Source: Pseudomonas sputi (GTDB lineage Bacteria > Pseudomonadota > Gammaproteobacteria > Pseudomonadales > Pseudomonadaceae). From it: 64,000 bases of DNA. The translations under genes and the position numbers were made by a program. The notes beneath the pieces were generated by a model. The model saw only the letters and a program-made list of their open reading frames with translations. It made no database searches and was not told the origin of the DNA. The number at the start of each line of letters is the position of its first letter. Within the stretch, counting starts at the first letter, position 1. Location of the stretch: assembly GCF_021603585.1 (NCBI RefSeq), contig NZ_BQHI01000024.1, forward strand, positions 1-64,000, given 5' to 3'. Shown here one piece after another: positions 35,921 through 44,839 of this stretch.

Positions 35921-36708
35921 GAAACCCGATCAAGATCAACACCCAGGCCGAAATCGCCCAATCCCGCGAGGCCGGAAGACTGGCCGCCGAGGTGCTGGCG
36001 ATGCTGGTGCCGCACGTCAAGGCCGGGGTCACCACCGATCAGCTCGACCAGTTGTGCAACCACTACATCGTCAACGTGCAGAAGGCGATTCCAGCCAACG
36101 TTGGCTATCACGGCTTCCCGAAGACCGTTTGCGCGTCGGTCAACGAAGTGGTCTGCCATGGCATTCCGTCGAAGCGCGTGCTGAAGGACGGCGACATCGT
36201 CAACCTCGATATCGCGGTAATCAAGGACGGCTGGTTCGGCGACACCAGCCGCATGTACGTGGTCGGCGAACCGACGCCCGAGGCGCGACACCTGATCAAG
36301 ACCACTTATGACGCCATGTGTGCCGGTATCCGCGTCGTGCGGCCGGGTGCCACGTTGGGCGACATCGGCCATGCGATTCAGAGCCTGGCGGAGAAGGAGG
36401 GATTCAGCGTGGTGCGCGAGTACTGCGGTCACGGGATCGGCAAGGTTTATCACGATGAGCCGCAGGTGCTGCATTACGGTTATCCGCAGCAGGGGCTGAA
36501 GCTGAAGGCGGGGATGATCTTCACCATCGAACCGATGCTCAATGCCGGCAAGCGGCATGTGAAGAGCCTGGCGGATGGCTGGACGGTGGTGACCAAGGAT
36601 CAGTCGTTGTCGGCGCAGTGGGAGCACATGGTGGCGGTGACAGAAGACGGGTTTGAAGTGTTGACGGCCTGGCCCGACGAAATGGATGGGTTTGCGCCGA
36701 TCAGGTAG
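35917..36708 (+). CDS. map: type I methionyl aminopeptidase, second-copy type
   Basis: 263 residues with all five metal ligands: D98 (NLDIAV), D109 (FGDTSRMY), H172 (CGHGIGKVYH), E205 (FTIEPML) and E236 (QWEHMVAVT). It removes initiator methionine. The N-terminus differs from the housekeeping enzyme, and coupling to a ParD-like gene suggests a specialised, separately controlled copy; the main map gene is expected beside rpsB elsewhere. Confidence 0.85.
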   Translation: MRNPIKINTQAEIAQSREAGRLAAEVLAMLVPHVKAGVTTDQLDQLCNHYIVNVQKAIPANVGYHGFPKTVCASVNEVVCHGIPSKRVLKDGDIVNLDIAVIKDGWFGDTSRMYVVGEPTPEARHLIKTTYDAMCAGIRVVRPGATLGDIGHAIQSLAEKEGFSVVREYCGHGIGKVYHDEPQVLHYGYPQQGLKLKAGMIFTIEPMLNAGKRHVKSLADGWTVVTKDQSLSAQWEHMVAVTEDGFEVLTAWPDEMDGFAPIR

Positions 36709-36733
36709 TCCGAGTCGCCTGCTGGCCCTCACT

Positions 36734-36762
36734 CCCGCCCTCTCCCGGAGAGAGAGGGCGGG
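36734..36762. terminator. GC-rich hairpin between convergent genes
   Basis: CCCGCCCTCTC (36734-36744) pairs with GAGAGGGCGGG (36752-36762). It resembles a dispersed intergenic hairpin common in Pseudomonas. No T run follows, so termination is uncertain. Confidence 0.45.
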
Positions 36763-36790
36763 GGCAGGATTTAACAAATGACGCGTTTTT

Positions 36791-37945
36791 TCAGTGAGCG
36801 CCGGCAGCTTTGTTCAAATCACTCTCGGCCCATTCGGTGTAGACGCAGGCATCCGCCGTCGCCCAGCGCACCCGAACCGGATCCCCGGCCTTCAACGGCA
36901 TACCCGCCGCCGACAACGCCTTCACCGTCATCGAAGTCCCGCCCGACGTCACCACACTGCACGTCTGGCTCTCACCCAGAAACAGCACCTCGACCACCTT
37001 CGCCGACACCTCGTTCCAGCCCGCCGCCAACGGTTCACCGATCGCTTGCTGCACGCTCAGTGCCAACGCCTTTTCCGGGCGCACCATCAGCAGCACGTCC
37101 TGCCCGGTCTGCAATCCGGCAGTCAGGCGGATCGACAGCGACTGCCCCTCAAAACTCGCCGCCGCGTTGCCTTGTGCCTTGAGCTTGAGGAAATTCGAGT
37201 TGCCGAGGAACGACGCGACAAACGCATTCGGCGGATTCTGGTACAGGTCATAACCGCTGCCGAGCCCGACAATCTGGCCGTGGCTGAAAATCGCGATGCG
37301 CTGGGACAGGCGCATGGCTTCTTCCTGGTCGTGGGTCACGTAGACGATGGTGATGCCGAGGCGACGGTGCAGCTGGCGCAGTTCGTCCTGCAAGTCTTCA
37401 CGCAGTTTCTTGTCCAGTGCGCCGAGGGGTTCATCCATCAGCAGAATGCGTGGCTCGTAAACCAGCGCCCGCGCAATGGCGACCCGTTGCTGTTGGCCGC
37501 CGGACAGTTGTGAAGGGCGGCGATGGGCGAACTGTTCGAGTTGCACCAGTTTCAGCATCGCATCGACCCGTTTGTCCCGTTCGGCCGCAGCGAGTTTGCG
37601 GATCGCCAGCGGGAACGCGATGTTGTCACGCACCGACAGATGCGGGAACAGCGAATAACGCTGGAACACCATGCCGATGTCGCGCTTGTGCGGCGGCACG
37701 TTCACCAGCGACTGGCCGTTGACCAGGATCTCGCCGCTGCTCGGGGTTTCGAAGCCGGCGAGCATCGACAGCGTGGTGCTTTTGCCCGAGCCGCTGGAGC
37801 CGAGAAAGGTCAGGAATTCGCCGTCCTTGATGTCCAGCGAGATGTTGTCCACGGCGGCGAAATCGCCGTAGTGCTTGTTCAGGTTGCGCAGGCTGACCAG
37901 GGGTTTGTCGTTCTGCTGGGATGCGTCTTTGATCACGGCACTCAT
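36791..37945 (-). CDS. ABC transporter ATPase, PotA-like
   Basis: 384 residues. Walker A GSSGSGKST at 49-57, Q-loop FQRYSLFPHL, signature LSGGQQQRVAIARAL, Walker B ILLMDEPLGALD and switch His (YVTHDQEEAM), then a C-terminal TOBE domain from about 280. It powers the importer of the three genes upstream. Last gene of the operon; start at 37945 (MSAVIKDASQQ), 17 bases after the permease. Confidence 0.9.
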   Translation of the reverse strand: MSAVIKDASQQNDKPLVSLRNLNKHYGDFAAVDNISLDIKDGEFLTFLGSSGSGKSTTLSMLAGFETPSSGEILVNGQSLVNVPPHKRDIGMVFQRYSLFPHLSVRDNIAFPLAIRKLAAAERDKRVDAMLKLVQLEQFAHRRPSQLSGGQQQRVAIARALVYEPRILLMDEPLGALDKKLREDLQDELRQLHRRLGITIVYVTHDQEEAMRLSQRIAIFSHGQIVGLGSGYDLYQNPPNAFVASFLGNSNFLKLKAQGNAAASFEGQSLSIRLTAGLQTGQDVLLMVRPEKALALSVQQAIGEPLAAGWNEVSAKVVEVLFLGESQTCSVVTSGGTSMTVKALSAAGMPLKAGDPVRVRWATADACVYTEWAESDLNKAAGAH

Positions 37946-37962
37946 GTCGTACTCCTGGGCGC

Positions 37963-38772
37963 TCAGGCGCGGATTTCGTTGCGCCGGCGCAGGGCGGCGG
38001 CGATCACCATGACCAATACCGACAGGCCGATCAGCAGCGTCGAGGCGACGGCAATCACGGGCGTCAGGTCCTGGCGCAGGGTGGTCCACATTTTCACGGG
38101 AAGGGTTTGCAGGGTCGGGCTGGCCATCATCACGCTGAGGACCACTTCGTCCCACGAAACCAGGAAAGCGAAGAGGGCGCCGGCCACCATCCCCGGACGA
38201 ATCGCCGGGAAGGTCACCTTGAACACCGCCTGCAAGCGTGACGCTCCGCAGATCACCGCCGCGTCTTCAATCGACTGATCGAACAGCTTCAGCGAGTTGA
38301 TGATCGAGATGATGGTGAACGGCAGCGCGACGATCACATGGCTGACGACGAAGGCGAACATCGTCCCGGTGTAGCCGAGCTTGAGGAACAGCGCATACAC
38401 CGCCACGGCGATGATCACCAGCGGCACGATCATCGGCAGGGTGAACAGGCCGTAGAGCATTTCCCGGCCGGGGAAGCGTCCGCGCACCAGCGCAAAGGCC
38501 GTCGGCAATCCGAGGGCGACGGCGCAGATCGTGGTCAGCACCGCGACCTTGAGGCTGGCCAGCGCTGCGCTCATCCAGTCGGCATTGGAGAAAAACTGCA
38601 CGTACCATTTCAGCGTCCAGCCCGGTGGCGGGAACACCAGCCACTGGGACGAACCGAACGACAACAGGACGATGAACACGATCGGCAACAGCAGGAACAG
38701 GCCGATCAACCCGGTGGTGAAATACAGGCCGAAGCGCATCCGGCGACTCATGGCATTGGGCGTCAGGAGCAT
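37963..38772 (-). CDS. ABC transporter permease, PotC-like
   Basis: 269 residues with six membrane segments and the binding-protein-dependent transport motif (EDAAVICGASRLQAVFKVTF, the EAAxxxG loop that contacts the ATPase). Inner membrane. Six bases after the other permease gene. Confidence 0.9.
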   Translation of the reverse strand: MLLTPNAMSRRMRFGLYFTTGLIGLFLLLPIVFIVLLSFGSSQWLVFPPPGWTLKWYVQFFSNADWMSAALASLKVAVLTTICAVALGLPTAFALVRGRFPGREMLYGLFTLPMIVPLVIIAVAVYALFLKLGYTGTMFAFVVSHVIVALPFTIISIINSLKLFDQSIEDAAVICGASRLQAVFKVTFPAIRPGMVAGALFAFLVSWDEVVLSVMMASPTLQTLPVKMWTTLRQDLTPVIAVASTLLIGLSVLVMVIAAALRRRNEIRA

Positions 38773-38778
38773 CTGGGC

Positions 38779-39726
38779 TTACCTCGCGTGACTGGCGCCA
38801 ACCGGGGATTCCGGCTGCAGCTTCAGGTAGACGTAGAACAGCACCAGCGTGATGACGATCAGCAACGCGGCGCCGGCGCTGGCCAGGCCCCAGTTGAGGA
38901 ACGACTGCACCTGCTGAATGATGAATTCCGGCAGCATCATGTTCTGCGCTCCGCCCAGCAGCGCCGGGGTGACGTAGTAACCGAGCGACATCACGAACAC
39001 CATCAGCCCGCCGGACGCCAGCCCCGGCCGGCACAGCGGCAGGAACACCCGGAAGAAGTTGGTCCAGGGACTTGCGCCACAGATCGAACCGGCCTGCAGG
39101 ATCATCGGGTCGATGGCCTGCATGGTCGCCTGCAACGGCAGCACGATGAACGGGATCATGATGTAGCTCATGCCGATCACCACGCCGGTCAGGTTGTGCA
39201 CCATTTCCAGCGGTTGATCGATGATGCCCATGGCCATCAAGGCCTTGTTGATGACACCCGAAGCCTGCAACAGCACCAGCCACGAATAGGTGCGGGCGAG
39301 CAGGCTGGTCCACATCGACAGCAGCACGATGTTGAGGATCCAGCGGCCCCAGCCGCGCGGCACCAGAGTGATCGCCCAGGCCAGCGGAAAGCCCAGCAGC
39401 AGACTGAACACCGTCACCAGTCCCGCCACCGAAAAGGTGTTGAACAGCACCCGGGCGTAGGCCGAGTTGGCGAACAGTTGTTCATAGTTGCCGAGGCCCG
39501 GCACCGGCTCCAGCACGCCGCGCAGCAACAAACCAATCAGCGGGGCGAGAAAGAACAGGCCGAGGAACAGCAGCGCCGGCGCGAGGTTGCCGGCGCCGCG
39601 CCAGCGTTGCTTGAGGGACGGGGCTTGCGCCATGGCACTCGCCTTTTTTCCTTCAGCCAGGCCGGCAGCGCTCGCGGCGCTCCCGGTGGCCGTGGAGGGA
39701 CGGGACGCGGTGGCCGCCATTTTCAT
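38779..39726 (-). CDS. ABC transporter permease, PotB-like
   Basis: 315 residues: a 40-residue polar N-terminus rich in Ala/Ser, then six membrane segments with the ATPase-contact loop (QAGSICGASPWTNFFRVFLP). The start at 39726 overlaps the stop of the binding-protein gene by ATGA; the 7-residue extension upstream is unlikely. Confidence 0.9.
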   Translation of the reverse strand: MKMAATASRPSTATGSAASAAGLAEGKKASAMAQAPSLKQRWRGAGNLAPALLFLGLFFLAPLIGLLLRGVLEPVPGLGNYEQLFANSAYARVLFNTFSVAGLVTVFSLLLGFPLAWAITLVPRGWGRWILNIVLLSMWTSLLARTYSWLVLLQASGVINKALMAMGIIDQPLEMVHNLTGVVIGMSYIMIPFIVLPLQATMQAIDPMILQAGSICGASPWTNFFRVFLPLCRPGLASGGLMVFVMSLGYYVTPALLGGAQNMMLPEFIIQQVQSFLNWGLASAGAALLIVITLVLFYVYLKLQPESPVGASHAR

Positions 39727-40748
39727 TTGACCAGCCATTCGTTCCACCGTGTCGCGATGGCCGGGCCGTTCTTGGCCCAGTACGCGAAATCAAGAGTGAT
39801 CTGATCCTTAGCGTAGGCAGTCGGCAGGTTCGGGGCCAGCGTCGAGTCCAGACGCGCCACGCTGTCGACATTGACCGGGGCGTAGGCGGTCAGGTTGGAG
39901 AAGTCGGCCTGGCCCTTCGCGCTGCTGGCGCTGGCCAGGAACTTCATCGCCGCGTCCTTGTTTTTCGCGCCCTTTGGCACCACCAGAATGTCGGCCATGA
40001 CCAGGTTCTGTTTCCAGCTCACGCCGACCGGCGCGCCGTCTTCCTGCAGGGCGTGAATCCGGCCGTTCCAGAACTGGCCCATGCTCGCTTCACCGGAGGC
40101 CAGCAGTTGCTGCGACTGCGCGCCGCCGCCCCACCAGACGATGTCTTTTTTGATGGTGTCGAGTTTCTTGAAGGCGCGATCCAGATCCAGCGGGTAGAGC
40201 TTGTCGGCTGCGACGCCGTCGGCGAGCAGGGCCAGTTCAAGCACGCCGGGGCTCGGCCATTTATAGAGAGCGCGTTTGCCGGGGAAGGTCTTGGTGTCGA
40301 ACAGCGCGCTCCAGTCCTGCGGCTTGTTGGCGCCGAGCTTGCCCTCGTTGTAGCCGAGGACGAAGGAGAAGAAGAACGAACCGACACCGTAGTCGCTGAC
40401 GAAACGCGGGTCGATCTTGTCGCGCTGGATCTGTTTGAAATCGAGGGGTTCGAGCAGGCCTTCGGCAGCGGCGCGCAGGGCGAAGTCGGCTTCGACATCC
40501 ACCACGTCCCATTGCACGTTGCCGCTTTCGACCATGGCCTTGAGTTTGCCGTAGTCGGTCGGGCCGTCCTGCACGACGGTGATGCCGCTGGCCTTGCTGA
40601 ACGGATCGGCCCAGGCCTGTTTCTGCGCATCCTGGGTGCTACCGCCCCAGCTGACAAAGTTCACACTCTCGGCGGCCATCGCGGCCTGACCGGTCACGCT
40701 CAGCAGTCCCGCGAAAAAAATCGCGGTTGCAGCTTTGTTCAACACCAT
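39723..40748 (-). CDS. ABC transporter solute-binding protein, PotD-like
   Basis: 341 residues with a signal peptide (MVLNKAATAIFFAGLLSVTG, cleaved after AMA) and the extracellular binding-protein type 2 fold (VNFVSWGGSTQDAQKQAWAD, GVGSFFFSFVLGYNEGKLGA). It looks like a polyamine or opine binder, but the residues that contact putrescine in PotF/SpuD are not clearly kept. With copy C of the shared operator 97 bases upstream it is likelier to bind the substrate or an intermediate of the pathway controlled by the GntR regulator. First gene of the four-gene operon. Confidence 0.85.
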   Translation of the reverse strand: MVLNKAATAIFFAGLLSVTGQAAMAAESVNFVSWGGSTQDAQKQAWADPFSKASGITVVQDGPTDYGKLKAMVESGNVQWDVVDVEADFALRAAAEGLLEPLDFKQIQRDKIDPRFVSDYGVGSFFFSFVLGYNEGKLGANKPQDWSALFDTKTFPGKRALYKWPSPGVLELALLADGVAADKLYPLDLDRAFKKLDTIKKDIVWWGGGAQSQQLLASGEASMGQFWNGRIHALQEDGAPVGVSWKQNLVMADILVVPKGAKNKDAAMKFLASASSAKGQADFSNLTAYAPVNVDSVARLDSTLAPNLPTAYAKDQITLDFAYWAKNGPAIATRWNEWLVK

Positions 40749-40844
40749 TTTTACGCCCTCATTGTTGTGTTTTTGAGCGGGCTTGCGTTGTTGCCCGCCT
40801 GTCGGGAGCAGTAGCTGGACGGTTTTTCAAGTCGTCCGGTCTAT

Positions 40845-40867
40845 GGAATATCATATTATGGTATTCC
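40845..40867. promoter_or_regulatory. shared operator, copy C (ABC transporter operon)
   Basis: GGAATATCATATTATGGTAT followed by TCC: symmetric ends GGAATA/TATTCC. Nearly the reverse complement of copy B. It lies between the ABC operon start and the ribB stop. Confidence 0.7.
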
Positions 40868-40914
40868 AAACTTTGTGCAAGCACTTTGCCGTACCGGCTA
40901 TCTGGCAAACGGGG

Positions 40915-42024
40915 TTATTCGGTGAACGGAATGCTCTCGACCACTTCCAGATCGTAGCCGGTCAAACCGGCATATTTCAGCGGCGGCCCCAGGTGACGCA
41001 GCTTGCCGACGCCCAGGTTCTGCAGAATCTGCGCCCCGGTGCCGACCTCCGAATAGATCCGCGATTGCGAGCGACTGAACTGCCGGGGCGGCTGTGTCAG
41101 TTGCGGAATGCGCTCCAGCAACGCCTGGGAAGACTCATGATTGGCCAGCACCACCACAACGCCATGCCCTTCGGCCGCGACCCGTTGCAGCGCCGCCCAT
41201 AGCGTCCAGTTCGTCGGCCCGCTGTATTCGGCACCCACCAAATCGCGCAGCGGATCGATCACATGCACGCGCACCAGCGTCGGCTCTTCGCGGCGCATTT
41301 CGCCCATGACCATCGCCATGTGCACGCCGCCCTCGATGCGGTCTTCAAAAGTGATCAGACGAAACGTGCCATGCACCGTCGGCAGCTCCCGTTCGCCGAT
41401 GCGCTCGATGGTGTGTTCGGTACTCAGGCGATAGTGGATCAGGTCGGCGATGGTGCCGATCTTGATTCCGTGCTTGCGCGCGAAGACTTCCAGATCCGGA
41501 CGGCGGGCCATGGTGCCGTCGTCGTTCATCACCTCGACGATCACCGAGGCGGGCGTGAACCCGGCCAGCCGCGCCAGATCACAACCGGCCTCGGTGTGAC
41601 CGGCGCGGGTCAGCACGCCACCTTCCTTGGCGCGCAGCGGGAAGATGTGGCCGGGCTGCACCAGGTCTTCTGCGCGAGCGTTCGGCGCCACGGCGGCGGC
41701 AACGGTGCAAGCGCGATCGGCTGCGGAAATGCCGGTAGTCACGCCGACCGCCGCTTCGATGGAAACCGTGAACGCGGTGCTGAACACGCTGCCATTGCTC
41801 GGCACCATCTGCTCCAGCCCGAGACGCTGGCAATGATCGTCAGTCAACGTCAGGCAGATCAGCCCCCGGGCCTCACGAGCCATGAAACTGATCGCCTCGG
41901 GTGTGCAACGATCGGCCGCCAGCAGCAGGTCGCCTTCGTTTTCCCGGTCTTCGTCATCGACCAGCAACACCATTTTGCCGAGGCGATAATCTTCGATGAT
42001 TTCTTCGATGCTGTTGAAGGCCAT
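40915..42024 (-). CDS. ribB: 3,4-dihydroxy-2-butanone 4-phosphate synthase with degenerate GTP cyclohydrolase II domain
   Basis: 369 residues. The first half is a complete DHBP synthase ([18 protein letters not shown] near 22, [14 protein letters not shown] with the substrate-binding residues). The second half aligns with GTP cyclohydrolase II, but the zinc cysteines are gone: SECLTGD is replaced by VIDPLRD and RCDCG by GPTNW. So it should make only the four-carbon riboflavin precursor, not open GTP. The start 42024 lies 29 bases from operator copy D. The gene sits among flavin-dependent enzymes, which suggests it boosts flavin supply when the pathway is on. Confidence 0.85.
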   Translation of the reverse strand: MAFNSIEEIIEDYRLGKMVLLVDDEDRENEGDLLLAADRCTPEAISFMAREARGLICLTLTDDHCQRLGLEQMVPSNGSVFSTAFTVSIEAAVGVTTGISAADRACTVAAAVAPNARAEDLVQPGHIFPLRAKEGGVLTRAGHTEAGCDLARLAGFTPASVIVEVMNDDGTMARRPDLEVFARKHGIKIGTIADLIHYRLSTEHTIERIGERELPTVHGTFRLITFEDRIEGGVHMAMVMGEMRREEPTLVRVHVIDPLRDLVGAEYSGPTNWTLWAALQRVAAEGHGVVVVLANHESSQALLERIPQLTQPPRQFSRSQSRIYSEVGTGAQILQNLGVGKLRHLGPPLKYAGLTGYDLEVVESIPFTE

Positions 42025-42052
42025 GCTGGACTCTCGATGTGGATGAATTTCG

Positions 42053-42068
42053 TGGTATACCATAATAC
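42053..42068. promoter_or_regulatory. shared operator, copy D (ribB / DUF1330)
   Basis: TGGTATACCATAATAC with a perfect 10-bp palindrome TGGTATACCA. It lies in the 65-bp space between the divergent ribB and DUF1330 starts and could control both. Confidence 0.75.
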
Positions 42069-42089
42069 AAAATCAACCAAGAGGTCACT

Positions 42090-42383
42090 ATGAAGGCGTA
42101 CTGGATTGCTCACGTGGACATCACCGATCCCGATCACTACAGCCAATACACCCAGCGCGCGCCGAAAGCGTTCGTCGAGTTCGGCGCGAGGTTTTTGGCC
42201 AGAGGCGGGCGCAGCGAAGCGATGGAAGGCAGGGCGACGCCGCAGCGCAGCGTGGTGATTGAATTCGACAGTTATGAGCAGGCGGTGGCGTGCTACCGCT
42301 CGGCGGCGTATCAGGAGGCGAAAAGTTTTCGCGAGGAGTGGGCGAGGGCGGAGATCGTCATCGTTGAAGGGATGGCTCCGTAA
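42090..42383 (+). CDS. DUF1330 protein
   Basis: 97 residues of the DUF1330 dimeric alpha/beta barrel family (YWIAHVDITDPDHYSQYTQ, EFGARFLARGGRSE, EFDSYEQAVACYRS and an end AEIVIVEG). Role unknown, but such small proteins often accompany catabolic oxygenases, possibly as isomerases or stress proteins. Shares an operator copy with ribB. Confidence 0.85.
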   Translation: MKAYWIAHVDITDPDHYSQYTQRAPKAFVEFGARFLARGGRSEAMEGRATPQRSVVIEFDSYEQAVACYRSAAYQEAKSFREEWARAEIVIVEGMAP

Positions 42384-42519
42384 CGGCTTGCCTGTAAACC
42401 CGCGGGAACTACAGAATCGAACGTGGCCGCGATCTTTTGATATTTTTCTGGAGCAGGAAATCGTCCGCCGGACGGACTTTTCTGCCTGCGGTTTTACACG
42501 ATGTGCTTTAGGGAGTTTG

Positions 42520-43005
42520 ATGCGCACGATGAAAAAAGGAATGTTTGCAGGTTGGCGAGTAAGCCTCTGGATAGTGGCGGCTTTATTTGTAAATGCGATC
42601 TTTCTGGCTTTTCTGATTTTTTGGAACAGTACGAAGGGACGCGATCTGGAGAGGGTTAAAACCACAGAACCCCTGCTGATCGAAGGGCAAGGTGGCGATG
42701 ACAATTACTATGTCCTGCCGATGGGAACGACGCTATATCACGATAAAAGCTTTCCTGAAGGGCACGATCGATATGTTGTGTATCTGAATCACAAAGGTGC
42801 CATTGCCCACGAAGAAGTCCCAATGAAGCCTGAATATGGCGGTTCTTTTATTGATCCTCTTTGGCTCGCCAATATTGATGCCGATACCTTGAAGGACATT
42901 TTCAAGCGTTTCCCGCTCTCCAAGAAAGACATCTGCGCTGCTCTCAAAGCCAATGAAATCACCAAAGATGATTTGGCGGATATCATTCGTGCGATGCCGG
43001 ATTGA
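42520..43005 (+). CDS. hypothetical membrane-anchored protein
   Basis: 161 residues with one N-terminal membrane segment (VSLWIVAALFVNAIFLAFLI) and a soluble tail with YYVLPMGTTLYHDKSFPEG and a C-terminal helical part. No family recognised. Start at 42520 behind GGGAG. AT-richer than its neighbours, so possibly acquired separately; no operator copy in front. Confidence 0.7.
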   Translation: MRTMKKGMFAGWRVSLWIVAALFVNAIFLAFLIFWNSTKGRDLERVKTTEPLLIEGQGGDDNYYVLPMGTTLYHDKSFPEGHDRYVVYLNHKGAIAHEEVPMKPEYGGSFIDPLWLANIDADTLKDIFKRFPLSKKDICAALKANEITKDDLADIIRAMPD

Positions 43006-43062
43006 GCACCTATTTACCGAGGAATTGGGCCGGGCTCTGTATTTCCTGCAAGTGACGGCTGA

Positions 43063-43626
43063 TCAACGCATGAAATGAATCTTGCCGCTGTCGTCATTGC
43101 CCATGTACATGCCATAGACCCCGGCCTGGCGTTCCTCGATGTAGCGTTCGAGGATCTGCCGGATCGCCGGGTAGTAGATCTGCTCCCACGGGATATCTTC
43201 GGGGGCGAAGAATTTGCAGGCGAGGGTTTCCGGGCCGTACTGGCCGGTGATTTCCAGCGCGAGGGCGCGGAAGATGATGTAGACCTCGCTGATCTTTGGC
43301 ACGCTGAAGATCGAGTACGGCGAGACGATTTCCGCGCGTACGCCGCTTTCTTCCCAGACTTCGCGCAGGGCAGCCTGTTCGGTGGTCTCGCCGCTTTCCA
43401 TGAAACCCGCTGGCAGGGTCCAGGTGCCGGGGCGAGGAGGGATCGCCCGTTGGCACAGGAGGTACTTGCCGTCCTGCTCGATGATGCAGCCGGCGATGAT
43501 TTTCGGGTTTACGTAGTGGATGTAGCCGCAGCCGCGGCACATCAGGCGCTCGTGCGTATCGCCCGGCGGCACCTGCTGACCGAGGTCAGTGCCACCGCAT
43601 TTCGGGCAAAAGCTCGGGCTGAACAT
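43063..43626 (-). CDS. Nudix hydrolase with zinc ribbon
   Basis: 187 residues: an N-terminal zinc ribbon (C7, C10, C30, C33) as in NADH pyrophosphatases and a complete Nudix box (GFMESGETTEQAALREVWEE plus SGV). Likely cleaves a nucleoside diphosphate-linked compound. Last gene of the seven-gene operon, one base after the GntR gene. A link to NAD/FAD turnover is possible but unproven. Confidence 0.85.
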   Translation of the reverse strand: MFSPSFCPKCGGTDLGQQVPPGDTHERLMCRGCGYIHYVNPKIIAGCIIEQDGKYLLCQRAIPPRPGTWTLPAGFMESGETTEQAALREVWEESGVRAEIVSPYSIFSVPKISEVYIIFRALALEITGQYGPETLACKFFAPEDIPWEQIYYPAIRQILERYIEERQAGVYGMYMGNDDSGKIHFMR

Positions 43627-43627
43627 G

Positions 43628-44380
43628 TCAGTGACCTATGCGCGGTTCTTTCAGCGCGATGGGCAGGGTGATCGGTGGAGTGGCGCCGGTCTCTTCCTGC
43701 TTGCGCTTGAGGTAGTCGAGGGCCACGGCAGCCGCAGCGCGAACGTGATCGACGCACGCCTGATGCGCCGCGAGCGGATCACCGCTCTTGATCGCCTCGA
43801 CCATTTTTTCCATTTCCTGGTTGCTCGCGCCGCGACGGTTTTCCTGGGACACCGAGGTCGCGCGCAGGTAGCTGATGCGTGCCTGCAACTGACGCAGCTG
43901 CGTGGCGGCGACATGGTTGCCCGAACCTTCCAGCAATACGTCGTAGAAACCCTGCACCGAGTCGATCACCTGTTGCAACTCGCCGTCCTTGAGCGCCTTG
44001 CGGTTCTCGTCGAGGGCTTTTTCCAGGGCCTTGATGTCCTTGGCCTTGGCGCGCAGGGTGAACAGCTGGACGATCAGGCCTTCGAGCACACAGCGCAGTT
44101 CATAGATGTCGACGGCATCGGCGAGGGTGATGATCGCTACACGCGGACCCTTGGCGTCGGCGAACTCCACCAGGCCTTCGGATTCCAGGTGACGCAAGGC
44201 TTCACGCACCGACGTACGGCTCACACCCAGGCGATCGCACAGATCGCGCTCCACCAGGCGATCGCCGGGCAGCAACTGGAAGTTCATGATGGCGCTTCGC
44301 AGTTTATCCAGCACGATTTCGCGCAGGGTGACCGGGTTGCGATTGACCTTGAAGCTGTCGTCGAGTGGCAGGCGTTTCAT
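43628..44380 (-). CDS. GntR-family (FCD) transcriptional regulator
   Basis: 250 residues: a GntR winged helix (LPGDRLVERDLCDRLGVSRT, then SVREALRHLESEGLVEF) and a C-terminal FCD ligand domain with metal-binding-type residues (IYELRCVLEG, VDHVRAAAAVALDYL). FCD regulators bind TNGT..ACNA sites such as TGGTATACCA, and five such sites flank the regulon genes. I infer it controls them and itself, as it lies inside the operon behind copy E. Ligand unknown. Confidence 0.85.
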   Translation of the reverse strand: MKRLPLDDSFKVNRNPVTLREIVLDKLRSAIMNFQLLPGDRLVERDLCDRLGVSRTSVREALRHLESEGLVEFADAKGPRVAIITLADAVDIYELRCVLEGLIVQLFTLRAKAKDIKALEKALDENRKALKDGELQQVIDSVQGFYDVLLEGSGNHVAATQLRQLQARISYLRATSVSQENRRGASNQEMEKMVEAIKSGDPLAAHQACVDHVRAAAAVALDYLKRKQEETGATPPITLPIALKEPRIGH

Positions 44381-44438
44381 GGGGTCCGCTCTTTAAGGTG
44401 GCTGTCCATGCCAGACGGGCATCAAAACAGCCGAGGGG

Positions 44439-44828
44439 TTAACTGGAGGCCTCGGCGTCGGCTTCGGCGAAGGCTTCACGGGCGAGCCGGAAACTGTCCA
44501 CGGCTGCCGGGACGCCGCAATAAATACCGACCTGAAGCAGAATTTCGCGTATTTGCTCACGACTCAGGCCGTTACGCAAGGCGCCGCGCACATGCAGTTT
44601 CAGTTCGTGCGGGCGGTTGAGCGCCGAGATCATCGCCAGGTTGATCATGCTGCGCTCCTTGAGCGACAGGCCTTCACGTCCCCAGACGTGGCCCCAGCAG
44701 TATTCGGTGACCATTTCCTGCAACGGGCGGGTGAAGTCGTCGGCGTTCTCGATCGAGCGCTGCACATAGGCTTCGCCCAGTACCTGGGTGCGGATCTTCA
44801 GGCCTTGCTCGTATTTTTCGTTGCTCAT
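44439..44828 (-). CDS. carboxymuconolactone decarboxylase (CMD)-family protein
   Basis: 129 residues of the CMD family: MVTEYCWGHVWGREGLSLKE, then MINLAMISALNRPHELKLHV. Many members lack true decarboxylase activity and act as isomerases or peroxiredoxin-like proteins. Here it would act after the monooxygenase and hydrolases. Start at 44828, 11 bases after the flavin reductase gene; the longer frame enters that gene. Confidence 0.8.
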   Translation of the reverse strand: MSNEKYEQGLKIRTQVLGEAYVQRSIENADDFTRPLQEMVTEYCWGHVWGREGLSLKERSMINLAMISALNRPHELKLHVRGALRNGLSREQIREILLQVGIYCGVPAAVDSFRLAREAFAEADAEASS

Positions 44829-44839
44829 GTGTCCTCCGC

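Noticed and set aside
40915-42024. bifunctional RibBA call
   Set aside because: The zinc-binding cysteines of GTP cyclohydrolase II are absent, so only the RibB activity is supported.
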